Below are positions 9,488 through 17,732 of a stretch of DNA of 64,000 nucleotides, one piece after another. The notes under the pieces were generated by a model. That model did no database searches. It was not told the DNA's origin and saw only the letters and a list, made by a program, of their open reading frames with translations. Positions within the stretch are counted from its first letter, which is position 1. Each line of letters opens with the position of its first letter. Made by a program: the position numbers and the translations under genes. Source of the DNA: Corynebacterium pollutisoli (GTDB taxonomy: Bacteria > Actinomycetota > Actinomycetes > Mycobacteriales > Mycobacteriaceae); the NCBI RefSeq assembly GCF_900177745.1, contig NZ_FXAR01000001.1, forward strand, positions 434,001-498,000, read 5' to 3'.

Positions 9488-10783
9488 ATGAGTGACACCC
9501 GGACTGTCGTGACCACCTTCGAGCCCGTTCGCGCCTCGGATATTCAGCTGGCGCAGGCCCGGATTTCGTCAGTCATTGATCCCACCCCGCTGCAGTACTG
9601 CCCTCGCCTGTCCGAGGAGACCGGATGCGAGGTCTACCTCAAGCGCGAGGACCTGCAGGATGTGCGCTCCTACAAGATCCGCGGCGCGTACTACGCCATC
9701 GCCAACCTGGATGAGACGCAGCGGGAGGCCGGCATCGTCGCCGCGTCCGCCGGTAACCACGCGCAGGGTGTCGCCTACGCCTGCCGCACCATGGGCATCC
9801 GCGGCCGCATCTACGTGCCGAACCAGACCCCGAAGCAGAAGCGCGACCGTATCGCCGTCCACGGCGGGGACATGGTGGAGCTCGTCGTCACCGGCAACAC
9901 CTTCGACGAGGCCGCGGAGGCCGCGCGTGCCGACGCCGCCGAGCGCGGTGCCACCATGATCGAGCCTTTCGACGCCCGCGACACGATCATCGGCCAGGGC
10001 ACCGTCGCCGCGGAGATCCTCTCCCAGTTGACCTCCATCGGGAAGTCCCTGGACACCGTCTTCGTCCCCGTCGGCGGTGCCGGCCTGCTCGCGGGTGTGG
10101 CCAGCTACCTGGCCGACATGGCCCCGCGCACCGCGATCGTCGGCATCGAGCCGGCCGGTGCAGCCTCGCTTCAGGCCGCCCTGCGTCACGACGGCCCCGT
10201 CACCCTCGACACCGTCGACCCCTTCGTCGACGGTGCCGCCGTCAAGCGCATCGGCGACCTCACCTACGAGATCGTCGAGCGCAACCAGGGCCGCACCCAC
10301 GTCATGAGCGTGTCCGAGGGTGCGGTGTGCACCGAGATGCTCGACCTGTACCAGAACGAAGGCATCATCACCGAGCCCGCCGGCGCCCTGTCCGTCACCG
10401 GCCTCAAGGAGATGAAGCTGCAGCAGGACTCCGTCGTCGTGTGCATCATCTCCGGCGGCAACAACGACGTCCTGCGCTACGCCGAGATCATGGAGCGCTC
10501 CCTCGTCCACCGCGGTCTCAAGCACTACTTCCTGGTGAACTTCCCCCAGGAGCCGGGTCAGCTGCGCCATTTCCTCAACGACATCCTCGGCCCCGACGAC
10601 GACATCACCCTCTTCGAGTACCTCAAGCGCAACAACCGCGAGACCGGTGCCGCGCTCGTCGGCCTCGAGCTCGGCCGAGCCAGCGACTTCGACCCGCTCG
10701 TCGAGCGCATGAACGCCTCGCGCATCGAGTGCCAGCACCTCAAGCCGAACACCCCCGAGTACGAGTACCTCGTCAACACCTAA
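9488..10783 (+). CDS. ilvA: Threonine dehydratase (biosynthetic threonine ammonia-lyase)
   Basis: First enzyme of isoleucine synthesis, converting threonine to 2-oxobutanoate with PLP. The 431-residue protein shows the PLP lysine in RSYKIRGAYYAI, the substrate loop SAGNHAQG, the phosphate-binding GGAGLLAG, and a single C-terminal ACT-like regulatory domain (about residues 335-430), the short form found in Corynebacterium. ATG 9488 was chosen because TACACT lies eight bases upstream with no Shine-Dalgarno, a leaderless pattern, and because the longer frame adds an unrelated N-terminus. It converges on the ATPase operon, overlapping its end by four bases. Confidence 0.95.
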   Translation: MSDTRTVVTTFEPVRASDIQLAQARISSVIDPTPLQYCPRLSEETGCEVYLKREDLQDVRSYKIRGAYYAIANLDETQREAGIVAASAGNHAQGVAYACRTMGIRGRIYVPNQTPKQKRDRIAVHGGDMVELVVTGNTFDEAAEAARADAAERGATMIEPFDARDTIIGQGTVAAEILSQLTSIGKSLDTVFVPVGGAGLLAGVASYLADMAPRTAIVGIEPAGAASLQAALRHDGPVTLDTVDPFVDGAAVKRIGDLTYEIVERNQGRTHVMSVSEGAVCTEMLDLYQNEGIITEPAGALSVTGLKEMKLQQDSVVVCIISGGNNDVLRYAEIMERSLVHRGLKHYFLVNFPQEPGQLRHFLNDILGPDDDITLFEYLKRNNRETGAALVGLELGRASDFDPLVERMNASRIECQHLKPNTPEYEYLVNT

Positions 10784-11487
10784 GGGCCGGTGACGTCGAC
10801 CATGTAGTCGGCGATGCTGTGCGGGTCGGCGAGGAAATCCCGCAGCGCCCGGTACGCGGTCGTCTCCTCCACGCCGATGTTCTCCAGGATCCCGCCGTCG
10901 GCGGTGAACTCGAGGATCCGTGCTCCGGGCAGAGTCAGCAGCACGGGGGAGTGGGTGGCGATGATGAGCTGCGCCCCCGCCTCCGCGATCTGGTGCAGTT
11001 CCGCGAGCAGCGTCATCTGGCGGATGAGGGAGAGGCCGGACTCGGGCTCGTCGAGGAGGAACAGCCCCGCCCCGTGGAAGCTGTCCTGCACGATGCGTAG
11101 GACGGACTCGCCGTGGGAGAGGGTGTACAGGTCCGTGTCGTGCGTGCGGTTGTACTCGCGGGCGACCTCGTAGTGGGCCTCCGCGCGGAGGAAATGCCCG
11201 TTCATGGCCAGCGGGCCCCGCAGCAGCGTGGCAGCGTGCCGCAGAGGGTTCTCGCGGCCGCTCATCTCCTCCCCGAACGCCCCGCCGCGGGCATTGAATC
11301 CGCAGCTCACGGCGAGGCCCTCCAGGAGTGTCGACTTACCGACGCCGTTCTCGCCCGTGAACAGCGTGATCGGTCGCCGCAGGTCCAGCCCGTCGCGCAG
11401 TGCCCGGAAGGCCGGGACGTCGTCGACCCAGGCCGGGGCCTGCGGGTGGAACGCGCGCCGGTATCCGTGGACGTGGTACTTCCTCAT
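10780..11487 (-). CDS. AAA/ABC-type ATPase, paralogue 1
   Basis: A 235-residue soluble ATPase with Walker A GENGVGKST, an ABC-like signature LSHGES, Walker B LFLLDEPESGLS and a switch histidine in IIATHSPVLL. This is the compact SMC/ABC-type ATPase fold without membrane domains. It starts inside the end of the preceding paralogue (four-base overlap), and both follow treZ, so the three are probably co-translated. The two ATPases share the same architecture and likely arose by duplication. No nuclease or other partner is next to them. The substrate or process is unknown. Confidence 0.85.
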   Translation of the reverse strand: MRKYHVHGYRRAFHPQAPAWVDDVPAFRALRDGLDLRRPITLFTGENGVGKSTLLEGLAVSCGFNARGGAFGEEMSGRENPLRHAATLLRGPLAMNGHFLRAEAHYEVAREYNRTHDTDLYTLSHGESVLRIVQDSFHGAGLFLLDEPESGLSLIRQMTLLAELHQIAEAGAQLIIATHSPVLLTLPGARILEFTADGGILENIGVEETTAYRALRDFLADPHSIADYMVDVTGP

Positions 11488-12179
11488 GCCGTGAGATACT
11501 CCGCCGTGCCCACAGGGTCGGCGGCGAACTCCCGGGCGGCACGGAAGGCCTCGGTGTCCTCCAGTCGACGCTCGTGGATGCCGTCAGCGTCGATCTCGAG
11601 GATCTGTGCGCCGGGGATCGCCAGCAGGACGGGGGAGTGCGTGGCCATGATGATCTGCGATCCCGCATCCGCCAGGTGCCACAACCGCCCGAGCAGTTCC
11701 AGCTGCCGCAGGGTGGACAGCCCGGCCTCGGGCTCGTCGAGGAAGAAGAGGCCGCCGCCGTGGAAGCGACGGTCGATGAGAGACATGAGGGACTGACCGT
11801 GGCTCATCCGCAGCAGGTCGGGGAGTGGGGAATCCTCCAGTCCCGCGTACCAGCCGGCCAGGTTGTAGAAGGACTCGCCGCGGAGGAAGAACCCGTCCGG
11901 CGCGTTGCGGCGGCGCAGCGTCAGCCACTCGTGCAGCGGCGAGACGGAATCCTGCATCATCTGCATCGTCGCGTGCCGGGACCCGCCCTCGGGGTTGAAG
12001 CCGCTGGCGACCGCCAGGGCCTCCACGAGCGTCGACTTCCCGGCCCCGTTCTCCCCGGAGATGACGGTCACGGAGGAGGTGAACTCCAGGGGTGCGGCCG
12101 TCAGGGCACGCACGACCGGCAGCTCCCGCAGCCAGCCGGGGGCGGGCGGGGCGTCGAGAAGCGCGGCGCGGAGAAACAT
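11484..12179 (-). CDS. AAA/ABC-type ATPase, paralogue 2
   Basis: A 231-residue ATPase with Walker A GENGAGKST, signature MSHGQS, Walker B LFFLDEPEAGLS and IIMATHSPVLLAIPGA. It has the same domain plan as its downstream neighbour at 10780-11487. Its ATG (12179) directly follows the treZ stop codon as TAGATG, so translation is probably coupled. One copy of the dispersed word GCTTNTCGACG (12152-12162) encodes its LLDA near residue 8 through the rare CTT codon. Function unknown. Confidence 0.85.
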   Translation of the reverse strand: MFLRAALLDAPPAPGWLRELPVVRALTAAPLEFTSSVTVISGENGAGKSTLVEALAVASGFNPEGGSRHATMQMMQDSVSPLHEWLTLRRRNAPDGFFLRGESFYNLAGWYAGLEDSPLPDLLRMSHGQSLMSLIDRRFHGGGLFFLDEPEAGLSTLRQLELLGRLWHLADAGSQIIMATHSPVLLAIPGAQILEIDADGIHERRLEDTEAFRAAREFAADPVGTAEYLTA

Positions 12180-13898
12180 CTACCGGCGCAGGAGCGCGAA
12201 CTCCCAGGCACCGAGGCGGGTCTCGTCGAGATCGACCTCGGGCGCGGTGAAGGAGTAGATGAGCTCGCCGCCGTAGGGGGCGACCACGTCGGATTCGCTG
12301 AGGTTGGCCACGAGGAGGACGTCGTCCCAGCCCATGGCCAGCCAGCCATCACCGGTCTCGACCAGCAGTTCCGACAGGTCCGCGCGCGACAACCCCAGCT
12401 CCCGGCGCAGGCGCAGCAGTTGCGTGTACGCGGCGTGGATCTCCTGCTGCTCCTCGTTGAAATCCCAGTCGAGCTTCGAGGCCTCGAAGGTGGCGGGGTC
12501 GGCCGGGTCGGGGACCTCGGAGTGGTCCCACCCGGAGCGGGCGAACTCACGCTTGCGGCCCTCGGAGGTGAGGCGGTTGAGGTTGTCGTCGGTGTGCGAG
12601 CAGAAGAAGGCGAAGGGGGTCTGCGCGCCGTACTCCTCACCCATGAACAGCATCGGGGTGAACGGCGAGCAGTAGATCACCGCGGCCTTGAGCACCTGCT
12701 GCGCGGGAGTGAGATTCATCGACGGGCGGTCGCCGGACGCACGGTTGCCGGTCTGGTCGTGGGTGGTGGTGTAGGTGACCAGGCGGTGTGCCGGGATGGA
12801 GTCCACGTTGATCGGCCGACCGTGGCGACGCCCGCGGAAGGAGGAGTACGTGCCGTCGAAGTAGAAGCCGCCGCGCAGGGTCTTGGCCAGGGCCTCGAGG
12901 GACCCGAAGTCCTCGTAGTAGGCGTGGCGCTCGCCGGAGACGACGGTGTGCAGGGCGTGGTGGATGTCGTCGACCCACTGGCCGGCCAGCCCGTAGCCGC
13001 CGCCGTCACGCTCCGTGATGAGGCGCGGGTCGTTCATGTCGGACTCGGCGATGATGTAGCGCGGCACACCGGTGCGGGCGGTGACGTCGTCGGCGACGTC
13101 CTGGATCTGCTCCATGATGGAGTACGCGGCGGTGTCGTCGAGGGAGTGGACCGCGTCGAGGCGCAGGCCGTCGATGCGGTAGGTGTCCAGCCACAGGCGC
13201 ACCGCGTCGAGGATGAAGGCCCGTACCTCATCCGACTGCTGCCCGGAGATGTTGACCACCTCACCCCAGCCGGTGGAACCACCCGCAGTGTACGGGCCGA
13301 ACATGCCGTTGTAGTTGCCGTCGGGGCCGAAGTGGTTGTACACGACATCGAGGATGACGCCGATGCCGGCGTCATGCGCGGCGTCGACCAGCCTCTTGAG
13401 GCCCTCCGGGCCGCCGTAGCCCTCATGGACGGCGTGCCACGTCACACCGTCGTAGCCCCAGTTCCTCTCGCCGCCGAACGGCTGGACCGGCATGAGTTCG
13501 ATGGCGGTAACGCCGAGGTCCCGCAGGTAACCGAGCTTACCGACGACCCCGTCGAACGTCCCCTCCGGCGTGAACGTCCCCACGTGCAGCTCGTAGATGA
13601 CCTGCCCCGCCAGCGGACGCCCGGTCCACCCCCGGGACCAGTCGTGGGTGTGGTCGACGATCTCGCTCATCCCGTGGACGCCGTCGGGCTGGGCCTGGCT
13701 GCGCGGATCGGGCAGCGTCTTGGACCAGTTCTCCCCGTCGAACAGCTCGTAGCCGTAACGCATCCCCGGCTCCGCGATGCGGTCCGCGACCCACCAGCCG
13801 CCGGAGGTGGCACGCATGCCCACCTCCTCGTCGTCGAGGCGGAGGCGGACATCCTGGGCGGACGGGGCCCACACGGAAAACGGTTCATGCGCAGTCAT
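12180..13898 (-). CDS. treZ: Malto-oligosyltrehalose trehalohydrolase
   Basis: Second enzyme of the TreY-TreZ route, releasing trehalose from maltooligosyl trehalose. The 572-residue GH13 protein has an N-terminal CBM48-like domain (FSVWAPSAQDVRLRL), a TIM barrel with ILDVVYNHFGPDG, the nucleophile region DGLRLDAVHSL, the acid/base IIAESDMND and TTHDQTGN, and a C-terminal beta domain. ATG 13898 was preferred over GTG 13904 because TAGCCT lies exactly seven bases before it. First gene of an operon with two ATPases; its partner treY is 5 kb away on the same strand. Confidence 0.95.
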   Translation of the reverse strand: MTAHEPFSVWAPSAQDVRLRLDDEEVGMRATSGGWWVADRIAEPGMRYGYELFDGENWSKTLPDPRSQAQPDGVHGMSEIVDHTHDWSRGWTGRPLAGQVIYELHVGTFTPEGTFDGVVGKLGYLRDLGVTAIELMPVQPFGGERNWGYDGVTWHAVHEGYGGPEGLKRLVDAAHDAGIGVILDVVYNHFGPDGNYNGMFGPYTAGGSTGWGEVVNISGQQSDEVRAFILDAVRLWLDTYRIDGLRLDAVHSLDDTAAYSIMEQIQDVADDVTARTGVPRYIIAESDMNDPRLITERDGGGYGLAGQWVDDIHHALHTVVSGERHAYYEDFGSLEALAKTLRGGFYFDGTYSSFRGRRHGRPINVDSIPAHRLVTYTTTHDQTGNRASGDRPSMNLTPAQQVLKAAVIYCSPFTPMLFMGEEYGAQTPFAFFCSHTDDNLNRLTSEGRKREFARSGWDHSEVPDPADPATFEASKLDWDFNEEQQEIHAAYTQLLRLRRELGLSRADLSELLVETGDGWLAMGWDDVLLVANLSESDVVAPYGGELIYSFTAPEVDLDETRLGAWEFALLRR

Positions 13899-13939
13899 GT
13901 ACACCAGGCTAACGGAAACGCCGACTACTATCAGACCTC

Positions 13940-14578
13940 ATGCTCACGACCTACCAGTTGCCCGCCGCCGGCCAGACGTGGAGCCACGAGTGGGAGGTCA
14001 AGCGGTCCCGGTTCCTCTCCCTCGCCCGCCGCACCCCGGACGAGCAGGCCGCGCGCGAGTTCATCGCCTCGGTGCGCGCCGACTACCCGGACGCGCGCCA
14101 CCACTGCAGCGCGTACATGCTGCACGTCGAGAACGCGAACCCCATCGAGCGTTCCTCCGACGACGGGGAACCCTCCGGCACCGCCGGTCGCCCCATGCTC
14201 GACGTGCTCAAGGGATCGGAGCTTCTCGACGCCACCGTGGTCGTCGTCCGCTGGTTCGGCGGCATCAAACTCGGCGCCGGTGGCCTCGTCCACGCCTACT
14301 CCCAGTCCGTCGGCGACCTGCTCCCGCAGGTTCGGCGCGTCACCCGGGCGATCCGCGAGCTCTACCTCATCGAGGTGCCCCACGCCGAAGCCGGACGCCT
14401 CGAGGCTGACCTGCGGGCCCGGGGCGTGGCCATCACCGACACCGACTACGGGGCGGCGGTCACCCACACCCTGGCGGTGGAACCCGGCGGGCGGGAGGAG
14501 CTGGAGTCCACCCTCGCGGCGCTCACCGCCGGGGCCGTGATCCCCGTCGAGGCGGGCACCGCGTGGGTCGAGTATTAG
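13940..14578 (+). CDS. YigZ/IMPACT family protein
   Basis: A 212-residue cytosolic protein of the UPF0029 (YigZ, IMPACT) family. The signature HHCSAYML, then SSDDGEPSGTAGRPML and VVVRWFGGIKLGAGGLVHAY, is well preserved. Bacterial members have a ribosomal-protein-S5-like N domain and a ferredoxin-like C domain; their biochemical role is uncertain (proposed nucleic-acid or translation factor binding). ATG 13940 has TACTAT eight bases upstream, a leaderless pattern, back to back with the treZ promoter within 41 bases. GCTTCTCGACG at 14221 encodes its LLDA. Confidence 0.92.
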   Translation: MLTTYQLPAAGQTWSHEWEVKRSRFLSLARRTPDEQAAREFIASVRADYPDARHHCSAYMLHVENANPIERSSDDGEPSGTAGRPMLDVLKGSELLDATVVVVRWFGGIKLGAGGLVHAYSQSVGDLLPQVRRVTRAIRELYLIEVPHAEAGRLEADLRARGVAITDTDYGAAVTHTLAVEPGGREELESTLAALTAGAVIPVEAGTAWVEY

Positions 14579-14588
14579 GATGGTGCGC

Positions 14589-14822
14589 ATGACAATGCAG
14601 CGTCGCCCCAACAACCCGATCGAACAGCGCAAGCAGGCCGTGCGCAGGTACACGCGCAACGCCGCCCTCTCCGTCGGCGGCGGTGTCGTCGGCGGTGCCG
14701 CCCTCGCGCTCCTGTTCACCAGCTGGACCTGGCTCGTCCTGGGCCTCGTCGTCGCCGTCGTCGGCGGCTTCTACAACTGGAACAAGGTCCAGAAGATCGT
14801 CAACCACCGCGACAACTACTGA
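14589..14822 (+). CDS. Small membrane protein, unknown
   Basis: A 77-residue protein with a basic N-terminus (MQRRPNNPIEQRKQAVRRYTR) and two hydrophobic helices separated by a short turn (SVGGGVVGGAALALLF and LVLGLVVAVVGGFYNW). ATG 14589 was chosen because AGGA lies eight bases upstream; ATG 14580 is possible. It sits between yigZ and the S4 gene with almost no gaps, so the three probably form one transcript. No family recognised. Confidence 0.75.
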   Translation: MTMQRRPNNPIEQRKQAVRRYTRNAALSVGGGVVGGAALALLFTSWTWLVLGLVVAVVGGFYNWNKVQKIVNHRDNY

Positions 14823-14824
14823 TC

Positions 14825-15187
14825 GTGTCCGTCCGCATCGACGTGTGGGTGTGGGCGGTGCGCATCTTCAAGACGCGTACCGACGCCGCCGCGGCCGTCC
14901 GCGCCGGGCACGTCAAACTCAACGGGGTGGCCGTCAAACCCGCCCAGCAGGTCGTCCCCGGGGACCGGGTCCGCGCCTGGGTCAACCACCGGGAACTTCA
15001 GCTCGAGGTGGTGGACACCCCGCGCAAGCGCGTCGGCGCACCGATCGCCCGCACCTGCTACATCGACCACTCCCCGCCGCCCCCGCCGAAGGAGATCCTC
15101 GCCTCGCAGCCGCAGCGCGACCGCGGTTCCGGGCGCCCCACGAAGCGGGAGCGCCGCCAACTCGACCGGCTGCGCGGGAGGGACTAG
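14825..15187 (+). CDS. S4-domain RNA-binding protein (Hsp15-like)
   Basis: A 120-residue basic protein. Residues about 3-60 form an S4 domain (RIDVWVWAVRIFKTRTDAA, GHVKLNG, VVPGDRV). The tail carries a short poly-proline run and ends in a basic RPTKRERRQLDRLRGRD. This size and layout match the Hsp15-like group that binds ribosomes or free 50S-tRNA; the role here is inferred only from that family. GTG 14825 lies two bases after the stop of the preceding gene. It overlaps the end of the convergent prsW pseudogene by four bases. Confidence 0.88.
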   Translation: MSVRIDVWVWAVRIFKTRTDAAAAVRAGHVKLNGVAVKPAQQVVPGDRVRAWVNHRELQLEVVDTPRKRVGAPIARTCYIDHSPPPPPKEILASQPQRDRGSGRPTKRERRQLDRLRGRD

Positions 15188-15968
15188 ACCATCCGCCGTG
15201 CCGCGATCCAGCACGCGATGAGCGCCCCAGGTACACGGGCCACATGACGGCGTACGCCCATCCGCCCGCCCAGTCGTAGTTCCACGCGAAGTGCATGAGG
15301 AAGGCGAGGGTCGGCCGGCCCTGGCCGTACAGCCAGCGCCGGGAGGTGCTCAGCCGGGGATGGGGGAGCGCCAGGCCGATGCCCAGGCCGGCGACCGCGG
15401 AGAAGAACACGGGCAGGCCCGGGCCGGCAATGGCCCGGATGAACCACATGGTCAGCAGGCCGTCGACATCGGAGTTCGCTTCCTCGAGCGCCCCGGCGGC
15501 ACCGTACTGCACGGTCTCGATGAATTCGAAACCGAGGCCGACGAAGACGCCCACGAGCAGCCCGTCCCAGGGGCGGTTCCACAGGCGCGGCAGCGCCAGC
15601 AGGATGAGCGCGATGCCGAAGGATTTTCCGATTTCCTCCGGCCAGGCCCCGCCGAGGGAGGCCTCCGCGGCCTCCCACCCGAGGGCGGTGGCGATGGTGG
15701 TCAGTGATTCGCCCGCGGCGAAGATGAAGGCGAAGGACCCGAACGCGCCTCACGCCAGGGGGAGCAGCGGCCAGGCGCCGGCCGGACGCCACAGCACCGA
15801 GCGGCGCATGAGCGCCCACACCACGGCGATGACGACCGCGGAGACGACGAAACCCGCCAGGAGCGAGACGGGGGTGGCCCGCCCGAAGGCGCTGAGAGTC
15901 AGGACGTTGACGGCCGCGCCGACGACGATGATGGCGCCGATGATGACGCCGGGGATGAGTCGGATCAC
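15184..15968 (-). pseudogene. PrsW-family intramembrane protease, broken by a stop and a frameshift
   Basis: Read from GTG 15968, the frame gives two N-terminal helices (IRLIPGVIIGAIIVVGAAVN, LLAGFVVSAVVIAVVWALM), then meets TGA at 15752-15750. The same frame continues directly with GAFGSFAFIFAAGESL, AWPEEIGKSFGIALILL, GLGFEFIETVQYGAAG, RAIAGPG and LMHFAWNYDW, the PrsW order of motifs. Near 15230 the expected CTGGGGGCGCTC reads with one G missing, moving the end GALIACWIAARRMV into another frame, which stops at 15184. So one nonsense change and one single-base deletion, unless either is a sequencing error. The start overlaps the upstream gene as GTGA. Confidence 0.8.
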
Positions 15969-16504
15969 GGAACCCTCCGGACGTCGGACAGCAGGGCGGA
16001 GGTGGTGTCGGTGACCGCGCCCTCCGGGCCGGAGGGCGCGGCGACGAGAGCGTTCGCGCCGCTCCGCTCGCCGAGGACGATGACGCTGTACGCGGTGTCG
16101 CCGACGCTGGTGGGGCCACCGGTCCAGGCGCGCAGGCCCTCGCCCACCTCGGCGCGGGTCATGTCGGGTGGGGTGGCGGTGGCGAAGGTGGCGGCGCGGA
16201 TGGCGCGGACCCCGAAGCGGGGCAGATCCTCCACGTCCTCCGCCGAGCGGGTCACGACGGTCACGTCGCCGCACGTAAACTCGTGCGCACCCATCGTGAG
16301 GGAGGCACGGCGGTCGCAGCTGCGGGGCGCGGTGGCGGACAGCGCCGGATCCACGCCACCGAGAGTGATGATGTCCACGCTCTCCAGGGCGATCGGCTCG
16401 TCCCGGGGCGTGAGGGCCGCGGCGAGGCCGAGGGGCAGAAGCGTCGCGACGAGGGCCAGGCCGCAGGCCGTAGCGAGGGCCGGGGGTGGGGTGGATACAA
16501 TCAC
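15965..16504 (-). CDS. Membrane-anchored or exported protein, unknown
   Basis: A 179-residue protein with an N-terminal hydrophobic segment (ATACGLALVATLLPLGLAAAL), either a signal anchor or an uncleaved signal. The mature part contains a Cys pair (SCDRR and FTCGD) that could form a disulfide outside the membrane. It resembles small actinobacterial exported proteins of unknown role. GTG 16504 is the only sensible start; no strong Shine-Dalgarno is visible. It shares a GTGA overlap with the following prsW pseudogene, so the pair was probably an operon. Confidence 0.75.
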   Translation of the reverse strand: MIVSTPPPALATACGLALVATLLPLGLAAALTPRDEPIALESVDIITLGGVDPALSATAPRSCDRRASLTMGAHEFTCGDVTVVTRSAEDVEDLPRFGVRAIRAATFATATPPDMTRAEVGEGLRAWTGGPTSVGDTAYSVIVLGERSGANALVAAPSGPEGAVTDTTSALLSDVRRVP

Positions 16505-16543
16505 CGGCCCATGAAACCACCCCTGTGGTCAGACCGAAAAAAG

Positions 16544-17533
16544 CTAGGCCAGCAGCTCGCGCACCCGGGGGATGACCTCCTCGCCGTAGAGACGGATGGT
16601 CTCCAGGTTGTGTTCGTGGGTGGTCGGCCCGTTGGCGTACTTGAGGGTGAAGCGGTCCAGGCCGAGAGCGGTGACGGTGTCCGCGATCTTCCGGGCCACG
16701 GTCTCCGGGGAGCCGACGTAGAGGGCACCGTGGTGGACCTCCGCCATGAACTGGTCGGCAGTGGGGGCTGCCCAGCCGCGCTCGGCACCGACGCGGCGGT
16801 GGCTGGCCAGCCAGTGCTCGAAGAGCCGTTCCTGCGCCTCCGCGTCCGTGGGGGCGATGAGGCCGGGGGAGTGGACGCCGACCGGGCCGCCCGGGATCTC
16901 CCGGCGGTAGAGGTCGACGAAGGGGCGGAAACGACGGGAGGAGCCACCGATGATCGCCAGCATAAGCGGCATGCGGTGACGGGCGGCGCGGAGCACGGAT
17001 TCCGGGGAACCGCCGACGGCGACCCACACCGGCAGCTCGGTGGCCAGCGGCGGATGGAGGTGGTCCACCCCACGGTCCCAGGCGATGGGATCGCCGGAGG
17101 AGGCGGAGTCGAGCAGCACGCGCATGAGCTCGAGCTTCTCCTCGAAGAGTCGCTCGTAGTCGGCGAGGTCGTAGCCGAAGAGGGGGAAGGACTCGATGAA
17201 GGAGCCACGTCCCAGGGTGATCTCGGCGCGGCCGGAGGACAGGGCCTGCAGCGTGGAGAAGCGTTCCATGATGCGCACCGGGTCGTCTGAGGACAACACG
17301 ATGACCGAGGTGGTCAGGCGGATGTGTGAGGTGCGGCCGGCGATGGTGGCCAGCACCATGTCGGGGGAGGAGACGGCGTAGTCGTCGCGGTGGTGTTCGC
17401 CGATTCCGAAGACGTCGACACCGACGCGATCGGCCTCGACCGCTTCGGCGACCACGTTCCGCAGAACCTGGTCGGGGGAGACGCCGTTGACGTCGCCGAA
17501 GGTGTCGAGGCCGAAAGTCAGGGGAGAGTTCAT
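16544..17533 (-). CDS. LLM-class flavin-dependent oxidoreductase
   Basis: A 329-residue bacterial luciferase-like monooxygenase. Typical segments are GEHHRDDYAVSSPDMVLATIAG, IRLTTSVIVLSSDDPVRI and SSGRAEITLGRGSF, followed by the LPVWVAVGGSPESVLRAA half of the TIM barrel. Such enzymes use reduced FMN and oxygen; the substrate cannot be inferred. ATG 17533 has no Shine-Dalgarno but TATCAT lies seven bases upstream, and that box is the centre of a perfect palindrome (see 17534-17553), suggesting a repressor. The 41-residue peptide gene lies 34 bases upstream on the same strand. Confidence 0.9.
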   Translation of the reverse strand: MNSPLTFGLDTFGDVNGVSPDQVLRNVVAEAVEADRVGVDVFGIGEHHRDDYAVSSPDMVLATIAGRTSHIRLTTSVIVLSSDDPVRIMERFSTLQALSSGRAEITLGRGSFIESFPLFGYDLADYERLFEEKLELMRVLLDSASSGDPIAWDRGVDHLHPPLATELPVWVAVGGSPESVLRAARHRMPLMLAIIGGSSRRFRPFVDLYRREIPGGPVGVHSPGLIAPTDAEAQERLFEHWLASHRRVGAERGWAAPTADQFMAEVHHGALYVGSPETVARKIADTVTALGLDRFTLKYANGPTTHEHNLETIRLYGEEVIPRVRELLA

Positions 17534-17553
17534 GTTGACGATGATACGTCAAC
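17534..17553. promoter_or_regulatory. Palindromic operator candidate over the monooxygenase promoter
   Basis: GTTGACG at 17534-17540, ATGATA spacer, CGTCAAC at 17547-17553: a perfect 7-6-7 inverted repeat touching the start codon at 17533. On the coding strand its centre is TATCAT, positioned as the -10 hexamer of a leaderless mRNA. A protein bound here would block transcription start. The regulator is not evident in the window. Confidence 0.6.
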
Positions 17554-17567
17554 AACTATCCGGGGTG

Positions 17568-17693
17568 CTACCAGAGACCCCAGTGCGCCGGCGGGAAGTC
17601 GATGCCCATCGGGCGGAAGAAGTTCGCGATGGTCAGGGCCCACACGTGGAGGGCGTCGGCCAGCTGGGGGAAGTCTTCACGGATGGACGACAT
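17568..17693 (-). CDS. 41-residue peptide, unknown
   Basis: A short gene with good start signals: TAGTAT at 17720-17725 as a -10 box, AAGGAG at 17702-17707, eight bases, then ATG 17693. The peptide begins MSSIREDFPQLADALHVWAL, continues through NFFRPMGIDFPP and ends AHWGLW, with three tryptophans and an amphipathic middle. It has no signal peptide. Corynebacterial PorA/PorH porins are also very short and lack signals, but I see no clear sequence match. It lies between relS and the monooxygenase gene. Confidence 0.6.
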   Translation of the reverse strand: MSSIREDFPQLADALHVWALTIANFFRPMGIDFPPAHWGLW

Positions 17694-17732
17694 GAAAGGT
17701 GCTCCTTATTCGGCGAGTGATACTAACCCTGC

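Noticed and set aside
11400..14540. A 1046-codon forward frame across the treZ operon
   Set aside because: It is the shadow of three minus-strand genes with intact domains, then runs in a wrong frame of yigZ.
15750..17555. A 601-codon frame covering the monooxygenase region
   Set aside because: Only its last 72 codons (the broken prsW N-terminus) have protein-like character; the rest is a shadow.
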